Below, in pieces: positions 8,510 through 18,848 of a stretch of DNA of 64,000 nt. The stretch's first letter is position 1, and every line of letters starts with the position of its first letter. Source of the DNA: CTSoil-043 sp963821235 (GTDB taxonomy: Bacteria; Chloroflexota; Limnocylindria; Limnocylindrales; CSP1-4); contig CAWGCS010000002.1 of NCBI GenBank assembly GCA_963821235.1, positions 310,001 to 374,000 on the forward strand, in the 5' to 3' direction. The notes beneath the pieces are model-generated. The model did not search any database and was not told where the DNA came from. It saw only the letters and a list, made by a program, of their open reading frames with translations. The position numbers and the translations under genes are program-made.

Positions 8510-9784
8510 ATGTTCGAACGTACCGCGCTGGCCGACGGGCCGCGCGTCATCTCCGCCCGGCTTCCCGGATCCCGGTCGGTCACGATCGAGGCCCACGTCC
8601 TCGCCGGGTCCCGCCACGAAGGTGCCGACCAGGCCGGCTGCGCCCACTTCATGGAGCACCTGACCTTCAAGGGCACTCGCGCGTTCTCCTCGACCCGCGC
8701 CCTCTCGGAGGCGGTGGAGGGGATCGGCGGGACCTTCAACGCGTCGACCGACCGCGAGTCGACCGTCTACTACGTCCGGGTGCCGACCCGCCACGCCGCG
8801 CTGGCGATGGCGGTCCTCGGCGAGCTCGTGGCCCGCCCGCTCCTCGACGAGAAGGAGATCGAGCAGGAGCGCGACGTCATCGTCGAAGAGATTCGCTCCT
8901 ACCTCGACGACCCTGCCGAGCACGTCAACGTCCTCTTCGACCTTGCCGTCTTCGACGACACGCCGCTGGGTCGCGAGATCGCCGGGACCGAGGAGAGCGT
9001 GCGGGCGCTCCCGGTCGACGCCATCCACCGCTTCTGGGGCACCTACTACCGGCCGGCCAACGTCGTCGTCGCCGCGTCCGGCGACATCGGCCACGACACC
9101 GTGGCGGGCCTGGCGGCCGAGGCCTTCGGCACCGGCAACGGATCGATCCCGGCCTACGCCCCGGCACCCGCGATCCCCGCCGGCGACCGATTCGTGCGGG
9201 CTTCGCGCCCCACGACCCAGGCCCAGCTCATCGTGGGGGTGCCGGGCCTCCGCCGCGACCACCCCGACCAGTGGACCCTGTCCGTCCTCAACGCGATCCT
9301 CGGCGACGGGATGTCGAGCCGCCTCTTCCTGGAGGTCCGCGAGGAGCGCGGGCTGGCCTATGACGTGGGCAGCTCCATCGTCAGCTACGCGGACGCGGGC
9401 GTCGTCTCGGTCTACGCCGGCGTCGACCCGCGCAAGATCCGGCCGACGATCGCGGCCGTGCTCGAGGAGCTGGCCCGCCTGCGCGACGACGCCGTCCCGG
9501 ACGGCGAGATGGCCAAGGCGAAGGCGTACCTTGCCGGCCGCCTGGAGCTGCGCCTCGACGAGTCGCGCTACCTCGCCTCGTGGATCGGCACCCAGGAGGC
9601 GCTCCACGATCGGGTCATGACCCCCGACGAGGCGCTGGCGGCGATCGAGACCGTGAGCGCGGACGAGGTCCGCGACCTGGCCGGCCGGCTCTTCCGCGAC
9701 GACGGGCTGCGCCTGGCGGTCGTCGCCCCGGCCGGCAAGGGACGCGCCCTCGAGCGGACGCTCCGCATCCCGGCCGCGCCGTGA
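8510..9784 (+). CDS. M16 family zinc metallopeptidase
   Basis: Processing-peptidase-like M16 protein of 424 residues, the usual two-domain half-size. The inverted zinc motif HxxEH is present as AHFMEHLTFKGT, and the distal glutamate region is EQERDVIVEEIRS. The C-terminal inactive-like M16 domain (from about residue 165) includes YRPANVVVAASGDI and GDGMSSRLFLEVREERGLAY. No signal peptide is seen, so it is probably cytoplasmic. It overlaps the following gene through GTGA and seems to head a three-gene run with the TPR-like gene and ndk. Confidence 0.93.
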   Translation: MFERTALADGPRVISARLPGSRSVTIEAHVLAGSRHEGADQAGCAHFMEHLTFKGTRAFSSTRALSEAVEGIGGTFNASTDRESTVYYVRVPTRHAALAMAVLGELVARPLLDEKEIEQERDVIVEEIRSYLDDPAEHVNVLFDLAVFDDTPLGREIAGTEESVRALPVDAIHRFWGTYYRPANVVVAASGDIGHDTVAGLAAEAFGTGNGSIPAYAPAPAIPAGDRFVRASRPTTQAQLIVGVPGLRRDHPDQWTLSVLNAILGDGMSSRLFLEVREERGLAYDVGSSIVSYADAGVVSVYAGVDPRKIRPTIAAVLEELARLRDDAVPDGEMAKAKAYLAGRLELRLDESRYLASWIGTQEALHDRVMTPDEALAAIETVSADEVRDLAGRLFRDDGLRLAVVAPAGKGRALERTLRIPAAP

Positions 9785-10785
9785 GCCGGTCGCCCGCGCG
9801 CAGCGACGCGCTCCGCCTGGCCCACCTTCACCTCCGCGGCGGCACGTACGCCCTCGCCCGCGTGGAGCTGGAGACGCTGGCCGGCGCCGATCGCCTCGAC
9901 CGACCGGGGATCCTCGACCTGGCGGAGGTGCGGTGGCGGACCGGCGACTTGCCCGGCGCGGCGGCCGCGGCGGCGGCCTGGCTGCAGGACGGCGACGAGC
10001 CGGGCGCCGCCTCGGGCCTGGCCCACGTGATCAGCGCCGAAGCCGAGGCCGCCCAGGGCCGCGTGGCGGAGTCGACGGCCCACGTCGACGCTGCGGCCGC
10101 CGAGCTGCGCGACCGGGAGGCGCTCGAGCGGCTGCTGGCCGGCCTCCCGGCGCTCGCGGCGTGGCCCTGGGAGCCGGACGCGGCGGTCGCCCCGGAACCG
10201 GCGACGGACGCCGGCGACCTCGCCCCCGAGGCCGGACCTCCTTCCGGCGAGGCGGTCACGGCCGGCCCGCCGGCGAGTGCCGGAGCGTCGGTGGCGCCGT
10301 CGGCCGGACCCGGCCCGGGCGAGCCGGCCGCACCAGAGATGCACGAGGCCGGGCCGCCCGAGCCGGCGACAGGCCCGCCGCCCCGTGGGTCGGGCGCCGG
10401 TCGCGGCCCCGTCCCGCCCGCCGCCATCCCGATCTCCCGCTCCGCGTCCGATCTCGTCGGCGCCGGCGCCGGGCTCCTGGCGAGCGCCCCGGACCGGGCG
10501 GCGGTCCTGCTCGCCCTCGCCCTCCGCTCCGATCGCGCGGCCGCCGAGGCGGTCCTCGCGGCCCTCGACCGGGCGCCGACAGCCGGTGGCTCGGCCGGCC
10601 CGGCGTCCTTCGCGGGCGAGGCCCGATCCGTCGAGGCGGGTGGGCCTGCCGCCGCCCTCGCCTTCGTCCGCGCCGAGGCGCTCCGGCTCGCCGGGCGCCA
10701 CGAGGAATCGCGGATCGCCTACGCTTCCGCCGAACGTCTCGCCCTCGCGCCGGCCGAGGCCGGCCCCCCCGGGAGTCCCCAGTGA
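9781..10785 (+). CDS. TPR-like hypothetical protein with Pro/Ala-rich linker
   Basis: 334 residues, starting at GTG 9781 inside the stop of the M16 gene. The N-terminal ~130 residues look like helical repeats (LAHLHLRGGTYALARVELET, DLAEVRWRTGDLPGAAAAAA) of tetratricopeptide type. A low-complexity Pro/Ala/Gly linker of about 90 residues follows, then a second helical segment with AEALRLAGRHEESRIAYASA. No catalytic motif is visible. Its stop overlaps the ndk start. Function unknown; a scaffold role is only a guess. Confidence 0.65.
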   Translation: MSRSPARSDALRLAHLHLRGGTYALARVELETLAGADRLDRPGILDLAEVRWRTGDLPGAAAAAAAWLQDGDEPGAASGLAHVISAEAEAAQGRVAESTAHVDAAAAELRDREALERLLAGLPALAAWPWEPDAAVAPEPATDAGDLAPEAGPPSGEAVTAGPPASAGASVAPSAGPGPGEPAAPEMHEAGPPEPATGPPPRGSGAGRGPVPPAAIPISRSASDLVGAGAGLLASAPDRAAVLLALALRSDRAAAEAVLAALDRAPTAGGSAGPASFAGEARSVEAGGPAAALAFVRAEALRLAGRHEESRIAYASAERLALAPAEAGPPGSPQ

Positions 10786-11240
10786 CCGAACGCAGCCTCG
10801 TCCTGATCAAGCCCGACGGCGTCCAGCGCCTTCTCGTCGGGCGGGTCATCGCCCGCCTCGAGGACAGGGGCCTCAGGCTCGTCGGCCTGAAGCTCGTCGC
10901 CGTCAGCCGCGAGCTCGCCGAGCAGCACTACGCGATCCACCGCGAGCGCCCCTTCTTCGCCGGCCTCGTCGCCTTCATCACCTCGAGCCCGCTGGTGGCG
11001 ATCGCGGTCGAGGGTCCCAACGCGATCTCGGTCGTGCGGGCCATGGTCGGGGCGACCCGGCCCTGGGAGGCCGAGCCCGGCACGATCCGCGGCGACTTCG
11101 CCCTCGAGGTCGGGCAGAACCTCATCCATGCCTCGGACGGGCCGGAGACGGCCGCGACGGAGCTCGCCCTGTGGTTCCCGGAGGGGATCGCCACGTACGG
11201 CCGCGAGGTCGATCGCTGGGTGCTCGGTCCCCAGGCCTGA
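10782..11240 (+). CDS. ndk: Nucleoside diphosphate kinase
   Basis: Transfers the gamma phosphate of ATP to nucleoside diphosphates through a phosphohistidine. The 152 residues match family length. RSLVLIKPDGVQR opens the protein. The phosphorylated histidine is His116 in NLIHASDGPETA, a variant of the usual NxxHGSDS with Gly replaced by Ala. The GTG start at 10782 overlaps the previous stop. It converges on the NuoN-like gene with only three bases between the stops, and a 6+1+6 palindrome spans both ends (11236-11248). Confidence 0.96.
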   Translation: MTERSLVLIKPDGVQRLLVGRVIARLEDRGLRLVGLKLVAVSRELAEQHYAIHRERPFFAGLVAFITSSPLVAIAVEGPNAISVVRAMVGATRPWEAEPGTIRGDFALEVGQNLIHASDGPETAATELALWFPEGIATYGREVDRWVLGPQA

Positions 11241-11243
11241 GCC

Positions 11244-12752
11244 TCAGGGCGCCGGCGTCGCCGCCGCAGGGCCGGGGAGCGGAACGTCAGGCGCCGCCGC
11301 CGCCTCGCGGATCCCGAACGCGCCGGCCGCGGTCAGAAGGGCGAACCCGGCCAGGACCACGACGAGGAGCGCCCGCAACGGCGTCCGGTTGAGCTCCAGC
11401 AGCGGCCGCATCTCGCGGCCCGCCGCCTGCAGCGTCGCCAGGCGCCGCCCGGCGGGGCTCCCGGCCGCGCGGGCCGCCGCCCGCAGCCCGGCCGGAACCC
11501 GGGCCAGCTCGCCCGGGGCGGCGGTGACGCGGGCGTCCGGCCGGCCCAGCCCGATCCCCAGGATGCGCGCCAGGGCGGCGGCCGTCCCCAGCGTCGCGAG
11601 CGAGGCGACGAAGAGGGCCCCGCCGGCGGTCGCGGCCTGGAGGGCCGCCAGGCGGGCATCCCAGACGAGGACCCCGGGCCAGCCGACCGCCGCGACGCCG
11701 ATCCCGATGAGGGCGGCGCCGAGGGCCGGCGCGCGCCGCAGCCAGCCGCCCGATTCGGAGAGGCGGACGGTCCCGAAGGCGGCTCGGAAGGCGATCGCCC
11801 AGCCGAAGAGGGAGATCCGCGTGGCCACGAACGGCACCAGCCAGGCCCGCACGGCGTCGCGGCCGGCCGGGTCGAGCGAGGCGAACCCCAGGACGACGAC
11901 CCCGGCGTCCAGGACGATGGTGTAGGCCACGATGCGGCCGATGTCGTCCTGGATGAGCGCGGCGAACGCGCCCAGGAGCATGGTGGCGAGGCCGAGCAGG
12001 ACGAGGAGCGTGCCGTCCCACCCGAGGACCGGCTGTGCGGGCCCCAGCGTGTCCGGCGCCCACCCGAGCAGGATCACGGCCCACCCGGCCGGGAGGAGGA
12101 CGAGAAGGGCCGGCAAGGCCGACGCGGGCGCGGCGTCGATGAGCCGGGCGACGCGGGCGTGCAACGGGACCATGCCCAGCCGATGGCCCAGGGCGATGCC
12201 GACCACGACCGTGGCGAGGCCGGCCACCTGGGGCTGGACGGCGAGGCCGCCGATCCCCTCCGGGGCCAGGCTCACGGCGATGACGCAGACAGTCGTGGCG
12301 GCGACCACCCCGCGCAGCTCGCGGGCGAGGGCCCGCACCCGAAGCGGGGTTGCCGGCTGGGCGAGGGCCACGACCGCCGCCAGGGCGGCCGTCGCCCCGG
12401 CGGCGAGGAGGGCCGGCAGCGCGCCGGCCATGCCCAGGGCGAGGCCGAGCCCGGTCCCCGCCACGAGCAGGACGGCCGGTCCGCCCGACTCCCAGCTGGT
12501 GATGCGGGCGACGGCGAGGACGCCGAGGCCGCCCGCGAGCGCCACGCCCAGGAGCACGCGCGCGTAGGAGGTCATGGCGACGGCCCCGTCGGCCACCACC
12601 AGGGAGCCGTCCGGCGTCGTCGCGATCAGGACGAGCAGCGCTGCGACGACGGCGCCGAGGCCGGCGACGGTGCCGGACCGACGCCGGCGACGGACGGCCA
12701 GGGCCACGATGGTGCCCGTCGCGGCGACTGCGAGGAACGGGGCGAGGCTCAC
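11244..12752 (-). CDS. NuoN/antiporter-like membrane protein, divergent
   Basis: 502-residue protein with about 13 hydrophobic segments. Two stretches resemble the proton-channel subunit NuoN of complex I. LGMVPLHARVARLIDAAPAS corresponds to the VPFHxWxPDxYEGAP region, and AALIQDDIGRIVAYTIVLDA to the AALxQxNIKRLLAYSS region. The lysine of the second motif is Gly here and the aromatic residues of the first are lost, so proton pumping as in complex I is doubtful. No other nuo genes are nearby. It is the last gene of a run after lepB and a small membrane protein. Confidence 0.7.
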   Translation of the reverse strand: MSLAPFLAVAATGTIVALAVRRRRRSGTVAGLGAVVAALLVLIATTPDGSLVVADGAVAMTSYARVLLGVALAGGLGVLAVARITSWESGGPAVLLVAGTGLGLALGMAGALPALLAAGATAALAAVVALAQPATPLRVRALARELRGVVAATTVCVIAVSLAPEGIGGLAVQPQVAGLATVVVGIALGHRLGMVPLHARVARLIDAAPASALPALLVLLPAGWAVILLGWAPDTLGPAQPVLGWDGTLLVLLGLATMLLGAFAALIQDDIGRIVAYTIVLDAGVVVLGFASLDPAGRDAVRAWLVPFVATRISLFGWAIAFRAAFGTVRLSESGGWLRRAPALGAALIGIGVAAVGWPGVLVWDARLAALQAATAGGALFVASLATLGTAAALARILGIGLGRPDARVTAAPGELARVPAGLRAAARAAGSPAGRRLATLQAAGREMRPLLELNRTPLRALLVVVLAGFALLTAAGAFGIREAAAAPDVPLPGPAAATPAP

Positions 12753-12762
12753 GGGCGCGCCC

Positions 12763-13383
12763 TCAGCCGGGAGGACGGCGCCGGTCGATGACGGCGCCCG
12801 GGATCGCCAGCTCGCCGGTCGCGGTCGCCGCCGACCCGGCGAGCTCCATCACGGCCGCGGCGATCGCGACGAGGGCGGCCCCGGCCACGAGCGCCTCGAG
12901 CGCGGGCGGCGTGCCGACGAGGCCATCGCGGAGGAGGAGCGCGGCGTTCAGCAGGACGAGGAGGCCCCCGCCGAGGCGGAAGGCGTCCCGGGCCAGCGCC
13001 ACTGCGGCGACCGCCACGGCCACGCAGGCGAGACCGGCCGCGAGGGCCGCCTGCGGCCCGAACGACGGCAGGCCCACCGCGGTGGCCCCGAGCCCGGCCG
13101 CGAAGGCCGCGATCGCGGCCGCCACGGTTGCCGGGAGGCCGATGGGCGAGCCGCTCGCCGGGCCGGCGCGGCGCGCCGCGACGGAGAGCAGGAAGCCCGC
13201 CAGGACGCCGGCGACGATGCGGAAGCCGAGCACGGGGGCTGGCGGCAGGGGATCGGCGACGAACGGCGAGAAGACGAGGGCGACGAGGGCCCCGAGGCCG
13301 GCCGTGCGCGCCCCGCCGGCCCCGACGGCGACCGCCGCCCCGAAGGCGACCGCAGCTCCCGTCGCGACGAGGAGCCAGGTCAC
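12763..13383 (-). CDS. Hypothetical multi-pass membrane protein
   Basis: 206 residues, almost entirely Ala/Val/Gly/Leu-rich membrane segments (about six), with no recognised motif. The GTG start at 13383 shares GTGA with the lepB stop, and the gene ends ten bases before the NuoN-like start. The tight arrangement suggests it works with the NuoN-like protein, but nothing in the sequence shows how. The open frame runs further upstream over lepB; that part is a shadow. Confidence 0.6.
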   Translation of the reverse strand: MTWLLVATGAAVAFGAAVAVGAGGARTAGLGALVALVFSPFVADPLPPAPVLGFRIVAGVLAGFLLSVAARRAGPASGSPIGLPATVAAAIAAFAAGLGATAVGLPSFGPQAALAAGLACVAVAVAAVALARDAFRLGGGLLVLLNAALLLRDGLVGTPPALEALVAGAALVAIAAAVMELAGSAATATGELAIPGAVIDRRRPPG

Positions 13384-13985
13384 GGTACGGTCGGGCTCGG
13401 CCTCGCGTCGCCGTTCCCGACGGCGGCCGGGTACCCGGGCGTGGGGAGGATCCCCAGGGTCGCGACCGGCCAGTAGCGCAGCCAGGCACGGCCGATGATG
13501 GTGCTCCGTGCGATCGGCCCGAAGGCCCGCGAATCGGCCGAGGCCGCGCGATGGTCGCCCATCACGAACAGCTCCCCCGCCGGCACGACCCACCGCGCCG
13601 GCTCCTCGGTCGCGGTCGTCGGCTCGAGGTCGTAGGTGTACGACTCGTCGAGGGGCGTCCCGTCGATCCAGACCTTGCCGTCCTTGATCTCGACCGTCTC
13701 GCCGGGCAGGCCGATCACCCGCTTGATGAACGGCGTCCGCGGACCGCCCTGGACCCAGGCGTCGGGAGGCTCGAAGACGACGATGTCACCGCGGGAGTAG
13801 TCGTCGAAGCGGGGGGTCAGCTTGTCGACCAGGACGTACTGGTCCGGCTCGAGCGTCCGCTCCATCGACTGCTGCTCGACCCGGTAGGGCTGGGCGACGA
13901 ACGTCTGGATGACGAAGAAGATGATGAGCGTGAGGACGAGCGTCTCGACGATCTCGAAGAGGCACCCGAGGGGGCGTCGTGTCAC
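13380..13985 (-). CDS. lepB: Signal peptidase I
   Basis: Membrane serine protease that removes signal peptides; 201 residues. A single N-terminal membrane segment (about residues 9-31) precedes the catalytic Ser40 in VEQQSMERTL and the general-base Lys88 in TPFIKRVIGLPGE. The C-terminal box GDHRAASADSRAFGPI corresponds to GDNRxxSxDSR. The GTG at 13985 is chosen because the membrane anchor begins just after it. A TATACT -10 box lies ten bases upstream, pointing to a nearly leaderless mRNA. First gene of a three-gene minus-strand unit. Confidence 0.94.
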   Translation of the reverse strand: MTRRPLGCLFEIVETLVLTLIIFFVIQTFVAQPYRVEQQSMERTLEPDQYVLVDKLTPRFDDYSRGDIVVFEPPDAWVQGGPRTPFIKRVIGLPGETVEIKDGKVWIDGTPLDESYTYDLEPTTATEEPARWVVPAGELFVMGDHRAASADSRAFGPIARSTIIGRAWLRYWPVATLGILPTPGYPAAVGNGDARPSPTVP

Positions 13986-13994
13986 AAGTCCGGC

Positions 13995-14000
13995 AGTATA
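13995..14000 (-). promoter_or_regulatory. Candidate -10 box for lepB
   Basis: TATACT on the minus strand, nine bases before the GTG start of lepB, would start transcription within two or three bases of the start codon. The -35 position has no clear hexamer. Confidence 0.35.
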
Positions 14001-14085
14001 GGGGCCCGGTCCGCGTGCCGCCCCGCGGGCGGCGCCCGGCGTGCCCGCGTGCGCAGCAATGCATAAATCGCCGCGTATGCGCCGG

Positions 14086-14115
14086 TTGACCCGCAGTTCG
14101 GGCAGTTGATACACT
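14086..14115 (+). promoter_or_regulatory. Sigma70-type promoter upstream of hppA
   Basis: TTGACC at 14086-14091, an 18-base spacer and TACACT at 14110-14115. The same geometry is seen before greA, the trp operon and the aro operon. It predicts a 5' UTR of roughly 135 bases before the hppA ATG; I see no riboswitch motif in that stretch. Confidence 0.6.
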
Positions 14116-14257
14116 CGATCATGGCCTGAGCCGCCCAGCCGTCCCGCCCAGAAGAAGGGCCGGTGGTCCCCAGGCACACAACGTTCCCTCGTCCCCGGCG
14201 CGACGATCGCGGCCGCGCGGACGGCCGTGCCTGACAGGGAGGTCGCGCAAGCTGCCG

Positions 14258-16465
<2,208 letters not shown>

Positions 16466-16478
16466 GCCGCACGAAGGG

Positions 16479-16515
16479 ACGGCGGGTCGCGCCCGGTCCG
16501 GGCGCGACCCGCCGT
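16479..16515 (+). terminator. Strong hairpin after hppA
   Basis: Perfect 17-bp inverted repeat with a 3-base loop, starting 13 bases after the hppA stop and ending 8 bases before the uppP ATG. There is no U-run. It probably acts as a partial terminator or transcript 3' end; if so, uppP needs read-through or another promoter. Confidence 0.55.
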
Positions 16516-16523
16516 GAGATTCG

Positions 16524-17351
16524 ATGGATACCCTGATCCAGGCGATCGTCATGGGCATCGTGCAGGGGCTCACCGAGTTCCTGCCGATCTCCTCGTCCGG
16601 CCACCTGATCCTGGCGCCCTACCTGCTGAGCTGGCACGACCCGTTCATCACGTCGCTGGCCTTCTCCGTGGTCCTCCACATGGGCACCCTGGCGGCCCTC
16701 CTCGTCTACTTCTGGCGGGACTGGGTGCGCCTGGTGCCGGCCGGCCTGGCCGCCATCCGGGACCGCTCGTTCCGGGGCGACCCGGACCGTCGCCTGGCCT
16801 GGCTCATCCTCGTCACGATGCCCCCGGCGATCGTGGCCGGGGTCCTCCTCAACGACTTCTTCGAGGAGCAGGTCCGCCAGCCGGTGCTCGTCGCCCTCAT
16901 GCTCGTCATCGGCGGGGCGATCCTCTGGTCGGCAGACCGCCTCGGCCGGAAGGCCGAGGGGATGGAGCACCTCGGCTTCGGGGGCGCCTTCGCTATCGGC
17001 TGTGCCCAGGCCATCGCGCTCGTGCCCGGGATCAGCCGCTCCGGGATCAGCATCAGCGCCGGCCTGGCCCTGGGCCTGACCCGCGAGGCCGCCGCCCGCT
17101 TCTCGTTCCTCATGGCCGCCCCCGTCATCGCCGGCGCGGGCGCGTGGGAGATCCGCAAGCTGCTGACCGGGGAGGCGGGCGTCCCGGTGGAGCCGGGGCC
17201 GCTGGTGGTCGGCTTCCTGGCCGCGGCCCTGTCGGGCCTCGTCGCGGTGGCCGGCCTGCTCCGCTACCTGCGCGGTCACCCGATGACGGTCTTCGTCGCC
17301 TATCGGCTGCTCCTCGCCGCGGCCGTCGTGATCTACTTCCTGGCGGCATAG
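16524..17351 (+). CDS. uppP: Undecaprenyl-diphosphatase
   Basis: Recycles the peptidoglycan lipid carrier by dephosphorylating undecaprenyl pyrophosphate (UppP/BacA). It has 275 residues and about eight membrane segments. Both catalytic boxes are intact: GLTEFLPISSSGHL (Glu18 and the serine run) and VPGISRSGISIS. The ATG at 16524 places the first box at the usual position. Fifteen bases separate its stop from argR. Confidence 0.96.
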   Translation: MDTLIQAIVMGIVQGLTEFLPISSSGHLILAPYLLSWHDPFITSLAFSVVLHMGTLAALLVYFWRDWVRLVPAGLAAIRDRSFRGDPDRRLAWLILVTMPPAIVAGVLLNDFFEEQVRQPVLVALMLVIGGAILWSADRLGRKAEGMEHLGFGGAFAIGCAQAIALVPGISRSGISISAGLALGLTREAAARFSFLMAAPVIAGAGAWEIRKLLTGEAGVPVEPGPLVVGFLAAALSGLVAVAGLLRYLRGHPMTVFVAYRLLLAAAVVIYFLAA

Positions 17352-17366
17352 GCGCCGGGAGCGCAC

Positions 17367-17834
17367 ATGGAGGTCATGAAGCAGCTTCGCCAGCGGGCGA
17401 TCCGCGACCTGGTGGAGCAGCGCCCGATCCGGACCCAGCAGGAGCTGGCGGCCGCCCTTCGCGAGCGCGGGTTCCGGACCACCCAGGCCACCATCAGCCG
17501 CGACGTCGCCGAGCTCCAGCTGATCAAGACCCATCGCGACGGGGTGAGCGTCTACGCCCTCCCGCCGCGCCTGGCCGAGGCCGATCCGACTGGTGAGGAG
17601 CGGCTGCGCCGCCTCTTCCGCGACCTGCCGGTGGAGATCCGGGAGGCCGGCATGCTCCTCGTCCTGGTCACCCTGCCGGGCTCGGCCCACGCCATCGCGG
17701 CCTCGCTCGACCGTGCCCGCTGGCCGGAAGTCGTGGGCTCCATCGCCGGCGACGACACCTGCTTCGTCGCCTGCCCCGACCGTCGGGCCCTGCATCGCGT
17801 CCGCGAGCGCCTGGAGCGGCTGGCCGAGGGGTAG
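17367..17834 (+). CDS. argR: Arginine repressor ArgR/AhrC
   Basis: 155-residue transcription factor that represses arginine synthesis when arginine is bound. The N-terminal winged helix has GFRTTQATISRDVAEL. The C-terminal hexamerisation and ligand domain has TLPGSAHAIAASLD and SIAGDDTCFVACPD, where the GDDT pair contacts arginine in the family. No arg genes are in the window, so it regulates at a distance. It converges on the PfkB kinase gene. Confidence 0.93.
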   Translation: MEVMKQLRQRAIRDLVEQRPIRTQQELAAALRERGFRTTQATISRDVAELQLIKTHRDGVSVYALPPRLAEADPTGEERLRRLFRDLPVEIREAGMLLVLVTLPGSAHAIAASLDRARWPEVVGSIAGDDTCFVACPDRRALHRVRERLERLAEG

Positions 17835-17858
17835 GGGCGGGGCGCGCGACCCGCCGCG

Positions 17859-18848
17859 TCAGGCCGGGTCGAGGCGGGCGAGGGAGATCCCTGCCAGCAC
17901 CCGCTCCACGTCGGCCGGGTCCAGCTCGCCCTGGCCGGGCGTGAGGGCGTTGGCACAGGCGGCCGCGCCGCCCCGCCGGGCGGCCTCGGGGAGGGGATGG
18001 CCGGCCGCGAGAGCCGCCGCGAGCCCGGCGAGGAGGGCGTCGCCGCTGCCGACCACGTAGGGGCCGAGCTCCGGCGGCGGCCCGATCCGCCAGGTGGCGC
18101 CGGACTCGTCGGCCAGGACGGCGCCCCGGGGGCCACGGCTGACCAGCGAGGCGCGCGCGCCGCGGGCGCGCAGCGCGCGGGCCGCTGCGACGGCACCCGC
18201 CTCGTCGGCGGCCGCGATGCCCGTCGCCTCCGACGCCTCCCGGGCGTTGACCTTCGCCAGCCAGGGCCGTCCCTCGAGCGCGGCGACGAGGTGCTCGCCG
18301 CCGGCGTCCACGACCGCCCGTGCCCCGGACGCGGCCGCCAGCGCGGCGAGGTGCCCGTACCCCGCCGGCGGCGAGCCCGGAGGGAGGCTCCCGGCCAGGA
18401 CGACGAGGGCACCCGCCGGGTCGTCCGCCAGCTCGGCCGAGAGCGCCGCCTCGACCAGGCCCCACCCGGCGTCGTCCAGCGTGAGCCCCGCCTCGTAGAG
18501 CTCGGTCAGGGCTCCCGTCGAGCGATCCAGCACGGACAGGCAGGTGCGGGTCTCGCCGGGGACGCGGACGGCGCGGGCCCGGATGCCGCGGGCGGCAAGC
18601 GCCTCCTCGAGCCAGTCTCCGGCATGCCCGCCCAGGACGGCGACGACTGAGGCCGCCAGCCCCAGCGTCCGGGCGGCGCGGGCCACGTTGATGGCCTTGC
18701 CGCCGGGCAGGACGGAGAGCAGCTGCGGCCGGTGGATCTCGCCCGCCACGAGGCGGTCGACGGCGACGGTCTTGTCGATGGCGGCATTGACCGAGACGCA
18801 GACAAGCCGGCGCAGGGGCTCCCGTGGCGCCGCGCCCGGCGAGCTCAT
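17859..18848 (-). CDS. PfkB-family kinase, 1-phosphofructokinase/tagatose-6-phosphate kinase type
   Basis: 329 residues. The opening SVNAAIDKTVAVDRLVAGEI and PGGKAINVARAARTLG are the hallmarks of the FruK/LacC branch, which phosphorylates an already phosphorylated ketose at C1 or C6. The catalytic box reads GSGDALLAG, Ser replacing the usual Ala. The ATG at 18848 shares ATGA with the stop of the second kinase. As the last gene of aldolase-kinase-kinase, its likely product, a ketose bisphosphate, is the substrate of the LacD-type aldolase. Tagatose-6-phosphate and fructose-1-phosphate are both possible. Confidence 0.85.
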   Translation of the reverse strand: MSSPGAAPREPLRRLVCVSVNAAIDKTVAVDRLVAGEIHRPQLLSVLPGGKAINVARAARTLGLAASVVAVLGGHAGDWLEEALAARGIRARAVRVPGETRTCLSVLDRSTGALTELYEAGLTLDDAGWGLVEAALSAELADDPAGALVVLAGSLPPGSPPAGYGHLAALAAASGARAVVDAGGEHLVAALEGRPWLAKVNAREASEATGIAAADEAGAVAAARALRARGARASLVSRGPRGAVLADESGATWRIGPPPELGPYVVGSGDALLAGLAAALAAGHPLPEAARRGGAAACANALTPGQGELDPADVERVLAGISLARLDPA

